This document shows positions 34,323 through 44,623 of a stretch of DNA of 64,000 bases, piece by piece. Source of the DNA: a bacterium (GTDB taxonomy: Bacteria > Bacteroidota > Bacteroidia > NS11-12g > UBA955); the NCBI GenBank assembly GCA_029945665.1, contig JAQSCZ010000097.1, forward strand, positions 1-64,000, in the 5' to 3' direction. Both the position numbers and the translations under genes were made by a program. Within the stretch, counting starts at the first letter, position 1. Each line of letters starts with the position of its first letter. The notes under the pieces are model-generated. The model was not told where the DNA came from, did not search any database, and saw only the letters and a program-made list of their open reading frames with translations.

Positions 34323-36935
34323 TTGCGTTTTCAAAGTTACCTACAAATAAACAAGAAAAATTTGAATCGTTTAAAAATAATAGCAATTATACTGATTTGT
34401 TTTCTCTCAGAAAGCAGAGCGCAGTCCATCCTATCGAAAGTTTGGCACAATACAGTATCGCATTACAATTATTATTACAATGCAAGTATGTTGATTACAG
34501 AAGCCGAAGACAACACGACTTTGGCCTATAAAGACAACTTTAAAGATGTACTCTCCCTTTATCCCATTGGCGATGAAGCTTCGTTAAAGGGAAATAGTGC
34601 TAAAATGGATGAAGTGCTTAAAAAATGCTCCCACATTATTGACAAACACAGCAAAAGTAAATGGGTAGATGATAGTTACCTACAAATGGGCAATGCGCAA
34701 TTTTACAAGGGCGATTTTTATGCGGCGATAGAAGTTTATGAGTATGTGGCGAGTAATTTTAAAAACTCATTACCTGGAGCAAAAGCGGAAATCAATTTAT
34801 TATTGACTTATATCCAACTCAAAAAATACGATGATGCAGAAGCATTATATACGAAACTCAACAATAAGAAAGATTTTCCAGAGAAATTAAAAACCTCGCT
34901 CAATATAGCAGGTGCTGCTATTAACATTAAACAAAAAAAATATTTAGTAGCTATCAAACTGCTAGAACAAGCAATTCCAAAAGTAAAAAACAAAGCTCAA
35001 AAAATTCGCTATAATTTTGTATTAGCCCAATTGTATATTTTAACAAAAAAGAACACCAATGCATTAGAAAAGTTCAAAAAAGTTGTTAAATTAAACCCGC
35101 CATACGAATTTGCCTTTAATGCAAAACTAAACATGGCCAAGGCGATTAATACAAAAAACCGGGGTGAAGTTAGAGACGCGATGGCCACGCTTAGAACCAT
35201 GCTTAATGATGACAAGAATATCGACTATTTTGATCAGATTTATTTTGAGTTAGGTAATTTAGAATTGGCCGACAAGAATGAATCGCAAGCCATTGTAGAA
35301 TACAGCAATTGCTTAAGAAGTAAAAGCAATGATCCTAATATTAAAAGTTATACATATTTGGCATTGGCAGATTTGTATTTCAAGAAACAAGATTACTCAA
35401 ATGCTCAAGTTTACTATGATAGTTCGGCAAGAAGTACTGACAAATTCAATCCAGAATACCCCAATATTATTGCAAAAAATCAGATTCTAAATGAGTTAAT
35501 TAAACATCTTTTAAATATTAAAGAAAAGGATAGTTTATTGCGATTATCTGACAATAAAAAACTACTTGAGAAGACCATTGATAACTTGATTAAAGAGGAA
35601 AAGCAAAATATTGAGGAGAAAAAACAATTAGAAGAAAGGCAAAAGATACAACAGCAATTGGTCACGCAAAATTCGCAGGCCCCTGTTACCTCCACCAACT
35701 TCCCGTTTTATAATCAAACTGCGAAAACAAAAGGCTTACAAGATTTTCAAAGAATATGGGGCAATCGAGAATTATCCGAATATTGGGGAATAAGCAGTAA
35801 TAAAACTGCCATACTTCAAAAATTCAATGATGGACAAGAAAACAATGATCCAGGTAGCGAAGACAAAAGAAAGCTTTTGGAAGACATGCCTGATGAAAGA
35901 AAAAAATATTATTTCAGCATTCCATTTTCTATAGAAGATAAACAAAAAATGCGCGATGATATTTCCGAATCATATTTTTTAGGCGCTAATGTTTACTACC
36001 AAAGTTTAAAAGAAAACGAGAAAGCAAAAAAGATGTTGGAAGAAATGTTGACGCGCTTCCCAAAGAGTAAATATGAACTCAATGCATGGTATTTGTTAGC
36101 TCGCATTAGCAAAGAGCAGGGTAAAATGGATAAGTTTGATTACTACACAGATTTAATTCGGAAGGCAGATCCTAAAAGTTCTTTTTTAAATGTCTTGGAA
36201 CAAAATCCAACTGATAGTGTAGCACAAACAACTGTTGTTGATAAAGCCGACAATGAAGTAGAAATATTATATAATAAAACTTATGATGCATTTAAATCGC
36301 AAAAATTTGCAGAAGTGCTCATACTTAAAAAAGAAAATGACGAAAAATATACTGGTAATCCTTTACAAGTTAACTTCGATTATCTCGAAGCCTTGTCTAT
36401 TGGCAAGCAAGGTGATCTTGTATTATTTCAGAAGAAACTCCAAGCAATTGTAGATAATTACCCGCTAACTGAAATTGGCAAGCAGGCTGATCAAACTTTG
36501 CAAATCTTAAAAGCAAAAAACGAAAAATCAGAACCGAAAAAGGAATTGAAAAACACTTCGAATAGTCCTTATAAATACAATGAGTCGGATCCGCATTTTT
36601 ACATGCTTGTTATCCCTGCGAATATCAATATCAATCAAATAAAGACTATTATAAGTGGATTTAATAAAGCACAATTTAGTAGTGAAGATCTGCAAATTAC
36701 GAGTAGTTTGATAGGTGCTGAATATCAAACTATTGTCGTGAATAATTTTTCCACTTTCGCTAAATTGAAAGAGTACATCACTCAAATAAAAGGCAACAAA
36801 GCGCTTTTTGCGGATGTTAAAGACAATGCGCTTTTTCAAAACTTTATCATCAGTCAAGATAATTTCGGCATATTAATTGGCGAAAAAAAATTAGACAATT
36901 ACATCCTGTTTTATAAATCTGCATACCCCTACTAA
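34323..36935 (+). CDS. TPR lipoprotein/periplasmic protein, SprE/PorW-like T9SS component
   Basis: 870 aa TPR protein; 'WHNTVSHYNYYYNASMLITEAEDN', tandem TPRs; length and neighbourhood match SprE/PorW of Bacteroidota. Confidence 0.7.
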   Translation: MRFQSYLQINKKNLNRLKIIAIILICFLSESRAQSILSKVWHNTVSHYNYYYNASMLITEAEDNTTLAYKDNFKDVLSLYPIGDEASLKGNSAKMDEVLKKCSHIIDKHSKSKWVDDSYLQMGNAQFYKGDFYAAIEVYEYVASNFKNSLPGAKAEINLLLTYIQLKKYDDAEALYTKLNNKKDFPEKLKTSLNIAGAAINIKQKKYLVAIKLLEQAIPKVKNKAQKIRYNFVLAQLYILTKKNTNALEKFKKVVKLNPPYEFAFNAKLNMAKAINTKNRGEVRDAMATLRTMLNDDKNIDYFDQIYFELGNLELADKNESQAIVEYSNCLRSKSNDPNIKSYTYLALADLYFKKQDYSNAQVYYDSSARSTDKFNPEYPNIIAKNQILNELIKHLLNIKEKDSLLRLSDNKKLLEKTIDNLIKEEKQNIEEKKQLEERQKIQQQLVTQNSQAPVTSTNFPFYNQTAKTKGLQDFQRIWGNRELSEYWGISSNKTAILQKFNDGQENNDPGSEDKRKLLEDMPDERKKYYFSIPFSIEDKQKMRDDISESYFLGANVYYQSLKENEKAKKMLEEMLTRFPKSKYELNAWYLLARISKEQGKMDKFDYYTDLIRKADPKSSFLNVLEQNPTDSVAQTTVVDKADNEVEILYNKTYDAFKSQKFAEVLILKKENDEKYTGNPLQVNFDYLEALSIGKQGDLVLFQKKLQAIVDNYPLTEIGKQADQTLQILKAKNEKSEPKKELKNTSNSPYKYNESDPHFYMLVIPANININQIKTIISGFNKAQFSSEDLQITSSLIGAEYQTIVVNNFSTFAKLKEYITQIKGNKALFADVKDNALFQNFIISQDNFGILIGEKKLDNYILFYKSAYPY

Positions 36936-36943
36936 AAATAATA

Positions 36944-39187
36944 ATGGCCAAAGCTCAAAATCAAAATCCACTCCTCAAAAAATTTTGGAAGTTTTTACTA
37001 TTCACACTTTTATTTATCCCCGTTTTTTTTATTCTGGTAAATTTTGGCATACTTGGTCATATGCCCGATATTGAGGAATTAGAAAATCCACGCAGCGCAC
37101 TGGCCAGTGAATTGATTAGTGAGGATGGGATTGTAATGGGTCAATACTATATTCAAAAAAGATCTTATGTCTCATTTAAGGATATTTCTCCTCAAATGTT
37201 CGAAGCATTAATTTCTACAGAGGACGAGCGATTTTATGAACACTCAGGCATTGATGCTAAACGTTTACTAGGTGCTTTGATGGGATTTGGCAGAAATGGT
37301 GGCGCAAGCACGATTACGCAACAGTTGGCTAAAAACCTATTTCACTATGATGATGGTGAGCGTCCCAATGTGGTCATTCGTTTAACTCAAAAACTAAAAG
37401 AATGGGTGATTGCGTTAAGGCTAGAACGCAGGTACACAAAGAATGAAATAGCGACCATGTATTTGAATACTGTTCGTTTTTCTGGATCATCATTTGGAAT
37501 TAAATCGGCGGCTAAAGAATTTTTTAATAAAAAACCGAGTGATCTCAAAACAGAAGAATGTGCGGTACTTGTTGGTTTACTAAAAGCAATCACAGCCTAT
37601 AATCCTAGAAGTAATCCTGAAAATGCACTAATCAGACGAAATACGGTATTAGGCCAGATGAAACGCAATGACAAGTTGACTCCAGAAGCTTATGAAAAAC
37701 TAAAAAACGAGCCAATTAAACTCAATTATCAATATGAAGATCACAACGAAGGCATGGCGGTTTATTTTAGGGAATATATCAAAAGAGACTTAACCAAATG
37801 GTGCAGAGAGCACACCAAACCCAACGGCGAAAATTACAACTTATATAAGGATGGTTTAAAAATATATACCACCATCAATTCTAAGCTTCAGCAGTATGCA
37901 GAAAATGCGGTGAACAAACATCTCAAAGATCTTCAAAAACAGTTCGATAAAACATGGGAAGGCAAACAACCTTGGAGAGATGAAGATTGGAAAGTATTAG
38001 CAGATTATCCTGTACAAGAATTGCGCAAAACACCTCGCTATCAGCTATTGAAAAAATCTTTTGGCAAGGATACTGGAGCCATAATGAAAGTTTGTAGAAC
38101 AAAAGTAAAAATGACTGTTTTTAGTTGGAGTGGGGATCGTGATACCATGATGAGTCCATTAGATTCAGTTAAGTACATGAAGAAATTTTTACATACTGGT
38201 TTTATTGCTATTCAGCCAACCACAGGCCAGGTTAAAGCTTGGGTTGGGGGTATTAATCACCACTATTTCCAGTACGATCATGTGAACAGAGGAGCCAGTA
38301 GGCAAGTTGGTTCAACTTTCAAACCATTTGTATATGCGTTGGCAATAGATAATAAAATTTCACCTTGTACCCAGTTCCCGAATACCCCACCTGATTTCGG
38401 AAATTGGCGCGTTCACAATAGCGATGGCAATTATGGTGGCAGTATGAATATGTACAAGGGTTTGGCCACCTCTACCAACTGTATTGTAGCCCAAATAATG
38501 AAAACAATGGGCGACCGTGCACCTGAAACAGTGATTGAATTTGTTAGGAAAATGGGTATTGACAGTGCCAAGATGCAGGCTGTACCATCAATTTGTTTGG
38601 GTGTTACCGATATTTCTCCATTTGATATGGCAGGCGCGTTTTCTATATTTGCCAACAAAGGATATTGGGTAGAACCTACGTATATAACAAGAATTGAAGA
38701 TAAAAACGGAAATATACTTGCTGAGTTTGCACCAGAGCACATTAAACAAGTTTTAAATGAAGAAAAAGCATTCGTAATGTGTCAATTATTAGAAGGTGTT
38801 TGCACAAGAGGAACTGGTCAGCGTTTACACAGTAAATATGGTGTTGAAGGATGGGTAGGTGGAAAAACAGGAACTACACAAAGTAATAGTGATGGTTGGT
38901 TTATGGGCGTTACAAAAGATTTAGTTTGCGCCACATGGGTTGGCTGTGATAGCAGAAAAGTTAGGTTCAGAAGCACTGCTTATGGACAAGGGGCACATGC
39001 CGCTTTGCCTATCTTTGCCTATTTTATCAAAAGCGCCAAGGCCGACCCCGATTTGAAGATAACACTAGAACCTATACCAAAACCGGAAAAGCAATTGAGT
39101 ATTGAATATAATTGCGGGGAATATTCTGAGGGTGGCAACCTGGATGAATATGGGCAACCTGATGACTTACTGAATCTGGGAATTTAG
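36944..39187 (+). CDS. Penicillin-binding protein 1A (transglycosylase/transpeptidase)
   Basis: 'LISTEDERFYEHSGIDAKRLLGAL', 'GASTITQQLAKNLF', 'RGASRQVGSTFKPFVYALAI', 'GGKTGTTQSNSDGWFMG'. Confidence 0.97.
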   Translation: MAKAQNQNPLLKKFWKFLLFTLLFIPVFFILVNFGILGHMPDIEELENPRSALASELISEDGIVMGQYYIQKRSYVSFKDISPQMFEALISTEDERFYEHSGIDAKRLLGALMGFGRNGGASTITQQLAKNLFHYDDGERPNVVIRLTQKLKEWVIALRLERRYTKNEIATMYLNTVRFSGSSFGIKSAAKEFFNKKPSDLKTEECAVLVGLLKAITAYNPRSNPENALIRRNTVLGQMKRNDKLTPEAYEKLKNEPIKLNYQYEDHNEGMAVYFREYIKRDLTKWCREHTKPNGENYNLYKDGLKIYTTINSKLQQYAENAVNKHLKDLQKQFDKTWEGKQPWRDEDWKVLADYPVQELRKTPRYQLLKKSFGKDTGAIMKVCRTKVKMTVFSWSGDRDTMMSPLDSVKYMKKFLHTGFIAIQPTTGQVKAWVGGINHHYFQYDHVNRGASRQVGSTFKPFVYALAIDNKISPCTQFPNTPPDFGNWRVHNSDGNYGGSMNMYKGLATSTNCIVAQIMKTMGDRAPETVIEFVRKMGIDSAKMQAVPSICLGVTDISPFDMAGAFSIFANKGYWVEPTYITRIEDKNGNILAEFAPEHIKQVLNEEKAFVMCQLLEGVCTRGTGQRLHSKYGVEGWVGGKTGTTQSNSDGWFMGVTKDLVCATWVGCDSRKVRFRSTAYGQGAHAALPIFAYFIKSAKADPDLKITLEPIPKPEKQLSIEYNCGEYSEGGNLDEYGQPDDLLNLGI

Positions 39188-39196
39188 TATTTCACA

Positions 39197-39877
39197 ATGA
39201 AAATAGTTTTCAAAAGCATCATGAGGTATCTGTTTTTGGGCTTGAAATTCTTTTTACTTTTCATCGTTTTATATTTTGCAAGCTATTTCATTTGCTCTAA
39301 TATTGTTATCAACCAAACAAACTCCTATCCTGCCTCTGATATGGAAATTTTCATTGCCTCAAATGGGGTCCATACCGATTTGATTTTTCCAGTAAAAACC
39401 AGTCAAATAGCATGGGATACTGTCTTCCAACCGACTACATTTAAGTCTGTTGATAGTTCTTATCACTATATTGCACTTGGTTGGGGCGATAAAGGATTTT
39501 ATATTGAAACACCCACTTGGTCCGACTTAAAGGCTAGCACCGCATTTAAGGCCGTATTTTTTCTAAGCTCCTCGGCTATGCATGTTACTTATCATAAGAA
39601 AATAAAAACGGACCATGCTATCAAATCTATAAAAATTAATAACCAACAATATCAAAAGTTGATTGCATATTATCAGTCGACTTTAAACAGATCGCATGCG
39701 AGCATTCAATTGATAAGAGATAAAGGATATACATCGAGCGATAATTTCTATGAGGCGAAGGGCACCTATAGTTTTTTGAAAACATGCAATATTTACACAA
39801 ACGATGCTTTAAAAAATGCGGGTATAAAAGCACCACTTTGGAGCCCATTTGCTGCTGGGTTAATTAAGCATTATTGA
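39197..39877 (+). CDS. DUF2459 / TIGR02117 family protein
   Basis: 'IFIASNGVHTDLIFPVKTSQIAWD...YIALGWGDKGFYIETPTWSDLKASTAFKAVFFLSSSAMHVTY...CNIYTNDALKNAGIKAPLWSPF'. Confidence 0.88.
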   Translation: MKIVFKSIMRYLFLGLKFFLLFIVLYFASYFICSNIVINQTNSYPASDMEIFIASNGVHTDLIFPVKTSQIAWDTVFQPTTFKSVDSSYHYIALGWGDKGFYIETPTWSDLKASTAFKAVFFLSSSAMHVTYHKKIKTDHAIKSIKINNQQYQKLIAYYQSTLNRSHASIQLIRDKGYTSSDNFYEAKGTYSFLKTCNIYTNDALKNAGIKAPLWSPFAAGLIKHY

Positions 39878-39970
39878 TATTTTTAAAATCTAATGGTCTT
39901 AACTATTTTCACATTAGATAAAAAAGCGAAAAATAAATTAAAAAAAACTATGTACTTCATTAAGAAAACT

Positions 39971-39978
39971 TAATTTTG
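39971..39978 (+). promoter_or_regulatory. Putative -7 box of the nuo operon (TAATTTTG)
   Basis: TANNTTTG match 30 bp upstream of the nuoA ATG; -33 element not clear. Confidence 0.4.
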
Positions 39979-40008
39979 CGATTTAATAAATTTTTCAACT
40001 AAATTATC

Positions 40009-40383
40009 ATGTTGTTATTAGTCAATAGTCTTCACGACTACCTACCTATACTCTTTACATTTATTGTAGCTGTTGGTTTTATAGCAACTACGATGGTGGC
40101 TACCCACCTGCTAGGACCCAAAAAACAGTCTGAAATCAAATCAGAAGCTTTCGAATGTGGCATAGAATCGCAGGGCAATGCTAGAACACCTTTTTCTATA
40201 AAATATTTTTTGATTGCTATTCTTTTCGTTTTATTCGATGTCGAAGTGATATTTATGTATCCTTGGGCTGTAAACTTCAAAACACTTGGCGTTATGGGAT
40301 TAATAGAAATGTTTATGTTCATGGGGTTCTTAGTCATTGGACTTTTATACATTATCAAAAAAGGAGCATTAAAGTGGGAATAG
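40009..40383 (+). CDS. nuoA: NADH-quinone oxidoreductase subunit A
   Basis: 'KSEAFECGIESQGNARTPFSIKYFLIAILFVLFDVEVIFMYPWA'. Confidence 0.98.
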   Translation: MLLLVNSLHDYLPILFTFIVAVGFIATTMVATHLLGPKKQSEIKSEAFECGIESQGNARTPFSIKYFLIAILFVLFDVEVIFMYPWAVNFKTLGVMGLIEMFMFMGFLVIGLLYIIKKGALKWE

Positions 40384-40434
40384 TTAAAATTTAATTTCAT
40401 TGTATTAATAGAAAATTACTTTCAAAAATAAAAA

Positions 40435-40980
40435 ATGAGCATAGATATTCAACCAAAACATAAACCTGAAGGATTAGAAGGCGCTGGTTATTTCGCTACT
40501 TCTTTGGATAAGGTAGTTGGTTTAGCAAGGGCCAATTCACTTTGGCCATTACCATTTGCAACTTCATGTTGTGGCATCGAATTTATGGCCACCATGGCCT
40601 CGCATTATGACTTGGCTAGATTTGGATCGGAGCGTTTAAGTTTCTCTCCACGTCAAGCAGATTTATTGATGGTGATGGGTACTATTTCAAAAAAAATGGG
40701 ACCAATTCTCCGTCAGGTATATGAGCAAATGGCTGAACCCAAATGGGTTTTAAGCATGGGTGCTTGTGCAAGTAGTGGTGGTATTTTTGACACATACAGC
40801 GTATTGCAAGGTATTGATAGAATAATCCCAGTAGACGTATATATACCAGGTTGCCCTCCCCGTCCGGAACAAGTATTAGATGGCATACTCAAAATACAAG
40901 AACTTACTAAATCTGAAGCCCTGCGCAGAAGAGATAGTCCTGAATACAAAGCGATGCTTGCAACTTATGGCATCGAATAA
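40435..40980 (+). CDS. nuoB: NADH-quinone oxidoreductase subunit B
   Basis: '[18 protein letters not shown]', '[37 protein letters not shown]'. Confidence 0.99.
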   Translation: MSIDIQPKHKPEGLEGAGYFATSLDKVVGLARANSLWPLPFATSCCGIEFMATMASHYDLARFGSERLSFSPRQADLLMVMGTISKKMGPILRQVYEQMAEPKWVLSMGACASSGGIFDTYSVLQGIDRIIPVDVYIPGCPPRPEQVLDGILKIQELTKSEALRRRDSPEYKAMLATYGIE

Positions 40981-41007
40981 TCAATCTAAATCTTTAAAAA
41001 TATCAAA

Positions 41008-41517
41008 GTGAACACAACTGAATTGTTCGATCATCTATCCGAGAAATTAAAAGCACAATTTGGCGATGACTTTATCGGTGGAGAAATTCAATATGATTTT
41101 CCTGTTTTTATAGTTGAAAAAAAGAGCATTCTCGAAGTGCTTCAATATTTAAAAACCACCCCAGAATTAAATTATCATTTTTTAACGACCTTGTGTGGTA
41201 TACACATGCCCGAAAACAAAGGAGCAGAATTAGCCATCATGTATCAATTGCACAACATGGTAGACAACCATAGAATTAGGGTCAAAATTTTCATGGAAGA
41301 TGGCGATGTTAAAGTACCATCCGCTACTTCAATATGGCCAACAGCCAATTGGATGGAAAGACAAGAATATGATTTCTTTGGTTTTAACTTTATAGGCCAC
41401 CCCGACCTTAGAAGAATTCTCAACATGGATGAGATGAATTATTTCCCAATGAGAAAAGAATATCCTTTGGAAGATGGCAGCCGTGATGATAAAAGTGATA
41501 AAATGTTCGGAAGATAA
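41008..41517 (+). CDS. nuoC: NADH-quinone oxidoreductase subunit C
   Basis: GTG start; 'WPTANWMERQEYDFFGFNFIGHPDLRRILNMDE....FPMRKEYPLED'. Confidence 0.97.
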   Translation: MNTTELFDHLSEKLKAQFGDDFIGGEIQYDFPVFIVEKKSILEVLQYLKTTPELNYHFLTTLCGIHMPENKGAELAIMYQLHNMVDNHRIRVKIFMEDGDVKVPSATSIWPTANWMERQEYDFFGFNFIGHPDLRRILNMDEMNYFPMRKEYPLEDGSRDDKSDKMFGR

Positions 41518-41530
41518 ATCAATATAAATA

Positions 41531-42733
41531 GTGAGCACAAATAACCATATTATAAAACCTGAAGCTGAAAAAGAATATAACATTCTTAACTTAGGTCCGA
41601 CCCACCCTGCAACACATGGTATTTTTCAAAACATTCTGAAAATGGATGGTGAAATTATAATGCATGCTGAACCTACGGTCGGTTATATACACAGAGCTTT
41701 TGAAAAAATCGCAGAACACCGTCCCTACAATCAGATAACACCTTTGACAGACCGTTTGAACTATTGTTCATCACCCATTAACAACATGGGTTGGCATATG
41801 ACGGTTGAAAAATTAATTGGATGTGAGGTACCTAAACGTGCCGATTATTTGCGCGTTATTATCATGGAGTTATCGCGTATTGCTGATCATGTTATTTGTA
41901 CAACAATTATCGGTCAGGATACTGGTGCAACCACTGGATTTTTATATTTCTTCCAAATGCGTGAGAAAGTATATGAAATTTTTGAAGAAGTATGTGGAGC
42001 AAGACTGACCACTAATATCGGTAGGGTTGGCGGTATGGAACGTGACTTTTCTGAAGTTGCTTGGGCTAAACTCAAGGCATTCATGATTGAATTTCCAAAA
42101 TTCTTAAATGAGTTTCAGCGATTAATTGAACGCAACAGAATCTTTATGGATAGAACAATTAATTGCGGTCCTATTACAGGAGAAAGAGCATTGGCTTATG
42201 GTTTTACTGGTCCTAATTTAAGAGCAGCAGGTATTGATTATGATGTTCGTGTTGCAAATCCTTACAGCAGTTATCAAGACTTTGATTTCAAAATTCCGAT
42301 AGGCGGAAATGGCGATACTTACGATCGATTTATGGTGCGTATTCAGGAAATGTGGGAAAGCGTAAGCATCATTAAACAAGCCATTGAAAAAATGCCAGTC
42401 GGCGATTTTCATGCCGATGTTCCTGAATTTTATTTGCCAAATAAGGAAGATGTTTATAGCAAAATGGAAGCACTCATCTATCACTTTAAAATTGTGATGG
42501 GTGAAATGGATGTTCCAAAAGGCGAGGTATACCATAGTGTTGAAGGTGGCAATGGCGAATTAGGTTTTTATTTAATTAGCGATGGCAATCGTGCACCATT
42601 CAGATTGCATTTCAGAAGGCCTTGTTTTATTTATTACCAAGCCTATCCTGAAATGATTACTGGCGGACTATTAAGTGATGCCATTTTAACAATGAGTAGT
42701 TTAAATGTAATTGCAGGCGAATTAGACGCTTAA
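41531..42733 (+). CDS. nuoD: NADH-quinone oxidoreductase subunit D
   Basis: GTG start; 'LNLGPTHPATHGIFQNILKMDGE', 'VEGGNGELGFYLISDG', 'GGLLSDAILTMSSLNVIAGELDA'. Confidence 0.98.
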   Translation: MSTNNHIIKPEAEKEYNILNLGPTHPATHGIFQNILKMDGEIIMHAEPTVGYIHRAFEKIAEHRPYNQITPLTDRLNYCSSPINNMGWHMTVEKLIGCEVPKRADYLRVIIMELSRIADHVICTTIIGQDTGATTGFLYFFQMREKVYEIFEEVCGARLTTNIGRVGGMERDFSEVAWAKLKAFMIEFPKFLNEFQRLIERNRIFMDRTINCGPITGERALAYGFTGPNLRAAGIDYDVRVANPYSSYQDFDFKIPIGGNGDTYDRFMVRIQEMWESVSIIKQAIEKMPVGDFHADVPEFYLPNKEDVYSKMEALIYHFKIVMGEMDVPKGEVYHSVEGGNGELGFYLISDGNRAPFRLHFRRPCFIYYQAYPEMITGGLLSDAILTMSSLNVIAGELDA

Positions 42734-42748
42734 TAAAGAAAGTAGATA

Positions 42749-43270
42749 ATGACAACAAGTGAACAAATAGTATTTAGCAAAGAATCTTTGGATGTAGTTC
42801 AAAAAATGATGTTGCGCTATCCAGAGGGTAAGCATAAGTCAGCCTTAATTCCAATCTTGCATATTGCACAAGCGGAATTCGGCGGTTGGTTAAGTGCTCC
42901 TGTTATGGATTATGTCGCTGTAATTTTAAAAATACAACCTATAGAAGTATATGAAGTAGCATCTTTCTATAGTATGTTTAATTTAAAACCAGTAGGAAAA
43001 TGCCTAATTGAAGTTTGCAGAACCAGCAGCTGTTGGTTGTGTGGAGCAGAAGATATCATCGATCATATTGAGAAAAAACTAAGTATCAAAGTTGGCGAAA
43101 CTAGTAGCGATGGCATGTTTACGCTAAAGGCTGTTGAATGTTTGGGCAGTTGCGGAACAGCACCAATGATGCAGGTAGGTGCAGACTATCACGAAAACTT
43201 AACCATTGGCAAAGTGGATGAGTTATTAGAAAAATTTAAATCAGAGGATAAACAAAGCCGATATTGCTAA
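42749..43270 (+). CDS. nuoE: NADH-quinone oxidoreductase subunit E
   Basis: [2Fe-2S] thioredoxin-like: 'VCRTSSCWLCGAEDI', 'AVECLGSCGTAPMMQVG'. Confidence 0.97.
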   Translation: MTTSEQIVFSKESLDVVQKMMLRYPEGKHKSALIPILHIAQAEFGGWLSAPVMDYVAVILKIQPIEVYEVASFYSMFNLKPVGKCLIEVCRTSSCWLCGAEDIIDHIEKKLSIKVGETSSDGMFTLKAVECLGSCGTAPMMQVGADYHENLTIGKVDELLEKFKSEDKQSRYC

Positions 43271-44607
43271 ATCAGATGAGCAAAAAATTACTTTTAAAAA
43301 ACGACCATATTCACAATATTCATGAGTTATCTGTTTACCGTCAAAATGGTGGTTATTCAGTTCTTGAAAATACTTTAAAAATTTCTAATCCAGAGAATGT
43401 ACTTGAAGAAGTAAAAAAATCTGGCCTAAGAGGTAGAGGCGGTGCTGGTTTTCCTACAGGATTGAAATGGAGTTTCTTGGCACGTCCCGAGGGAGTACCA
43501 AGATATTTGGTATGCAATGCCGATGAGAGCGAACCTGGCACTTTCAAAGACCGATATTTAATGGAGCGCATTCCACATTTATTGATTGAAGGAATGATTT
43601 TATCGAGTTTTGCATTGGGTGCTAAAACATCTTATATCTATATCAGAGGAGAATATTTTTATGTAGCGCGTATATTAGAGACAGCAATAGCAGAAGCCTA
43701 TGCTGCAGGTTTATTGGGCAAAAATATCATGGGCTCCGGATTCGATCACGATTGCTATGTGCAAGTGGGTGCAGGCGCTTATATCTGCGGAGAAGAAACA
43801 GCCTTGTTAGAAAGTTTGGAAGGCAAAAGAGGCAATCCTCGGATTAAACCACCTTTTCCGGCTGTTGCAGGTTTGTATGGCTGTCCAACAGTTGTAAATA
43901 ATGTTGAGACCATTGCTGCTGTCGTGCCTATTTTAGAATTAGGGGGCGATGAGTACGCAAAAATTGGTATTGGAAAAAGTACTGGTACTAAATTAATTTC
44001 TGCTTCTGGTCATATAAACAAACCAGGTGTGTATGAAATCGAATTAGGTGTTCCCGTTGAGGAATTTATATATTCAGAAAAATATTGCGGTGGTATCCGC
44101 GGTGGTAGAAAATTAAAAGCAGTAGTTGCAGGCGGTTCTTCGGTTCCAATTTTGCCTGCCGAGTTAATTTTAAAAACTGCGAATGGCGAACCCCGTTTAA
44201 TGAGCTATGAAAGTTTGGGCGATGGTGGCTTTGCAACTGGTACTATGCTTGGTTCAGGTGGATTTATAGTAATGGATGAAGACACGAGTATTGTAAAAAA
44301 CTTGTATACGTTTGCCAGATTTTATCACCACGAAAGTTGCGGACAATGCAGTCCTTGTCGCGAAGGCACAGGTTGGATGGAAAAAATATTACACAAAATA
44401 TTAGAAGGTCATGGCACCATTCAAGACATCGATTTATTGTGGGATATTCAAAGTAAAATAGAAGGCAAAACCATTTGCCCACTAGGCGAAGCAGCAGCTT
44501 GGCCAGTAGCAGCTGCAATCAGACATTTCAGAAATGAATTCGAAAGTTATGTTCAGAACCCAGAGAACATAAAAGATATTAAACATTATTACAGACTTCA
44601 GAATTAA
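43264..44607 (+). CDS. nuoF: NADH-quinone oxidoreductase subunit F
   Basis: 'GLRGRGGAGFPTGLKWSF', 'CNADESEPGTFKDR', 'ESCGQCSPCREGTGWM'. Confidence 0.98.
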   Translation: MLNQMSKKLLLKNDHIHNIHELSVYRQNGGYSVLENTLKISNPENVLEEVKKSGLRGRGGAGFPTGLKWSFLARPEGVPRYLVCNADESEPGTFKDRYLMERIPHLLIEGMILSSFALGAKTSYIYIRGEYFYVARILETAIAEAYAAGLLGKNIMGSGFDHDCYVQVGAGAYICGEETALLESLEGKRGNPRIKPPFPAVAGLYGCPTVVNNVETIAAVVPILELGGDEYAKIGIGKSTGTKLISASGHINKPGVYEIELGVPVEEFIYSEKYCGGIRGGRKLKAVVAGGSSVPILPAELILKTANGEPRLMSYESLGDGGFATGTMLGSGGFIVMDEDTSIVKNLYTFARFYHHESCGQCSPCREGTGWMEKILHKILEGHGTIQDIDLLWDIQSKIEGKTICPLGEAAAWPVAAAIRHFRNEFESYVQNPENIKDIKHYYRLQN

Positions 44608-44623
44608 ATAACACACCGATAAA

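Noticed and set aside
36528-36857. 109-aa ORF antisense to the SprE/PorW-like gene
   Set aside because: Shadow ORF with no independent signals.
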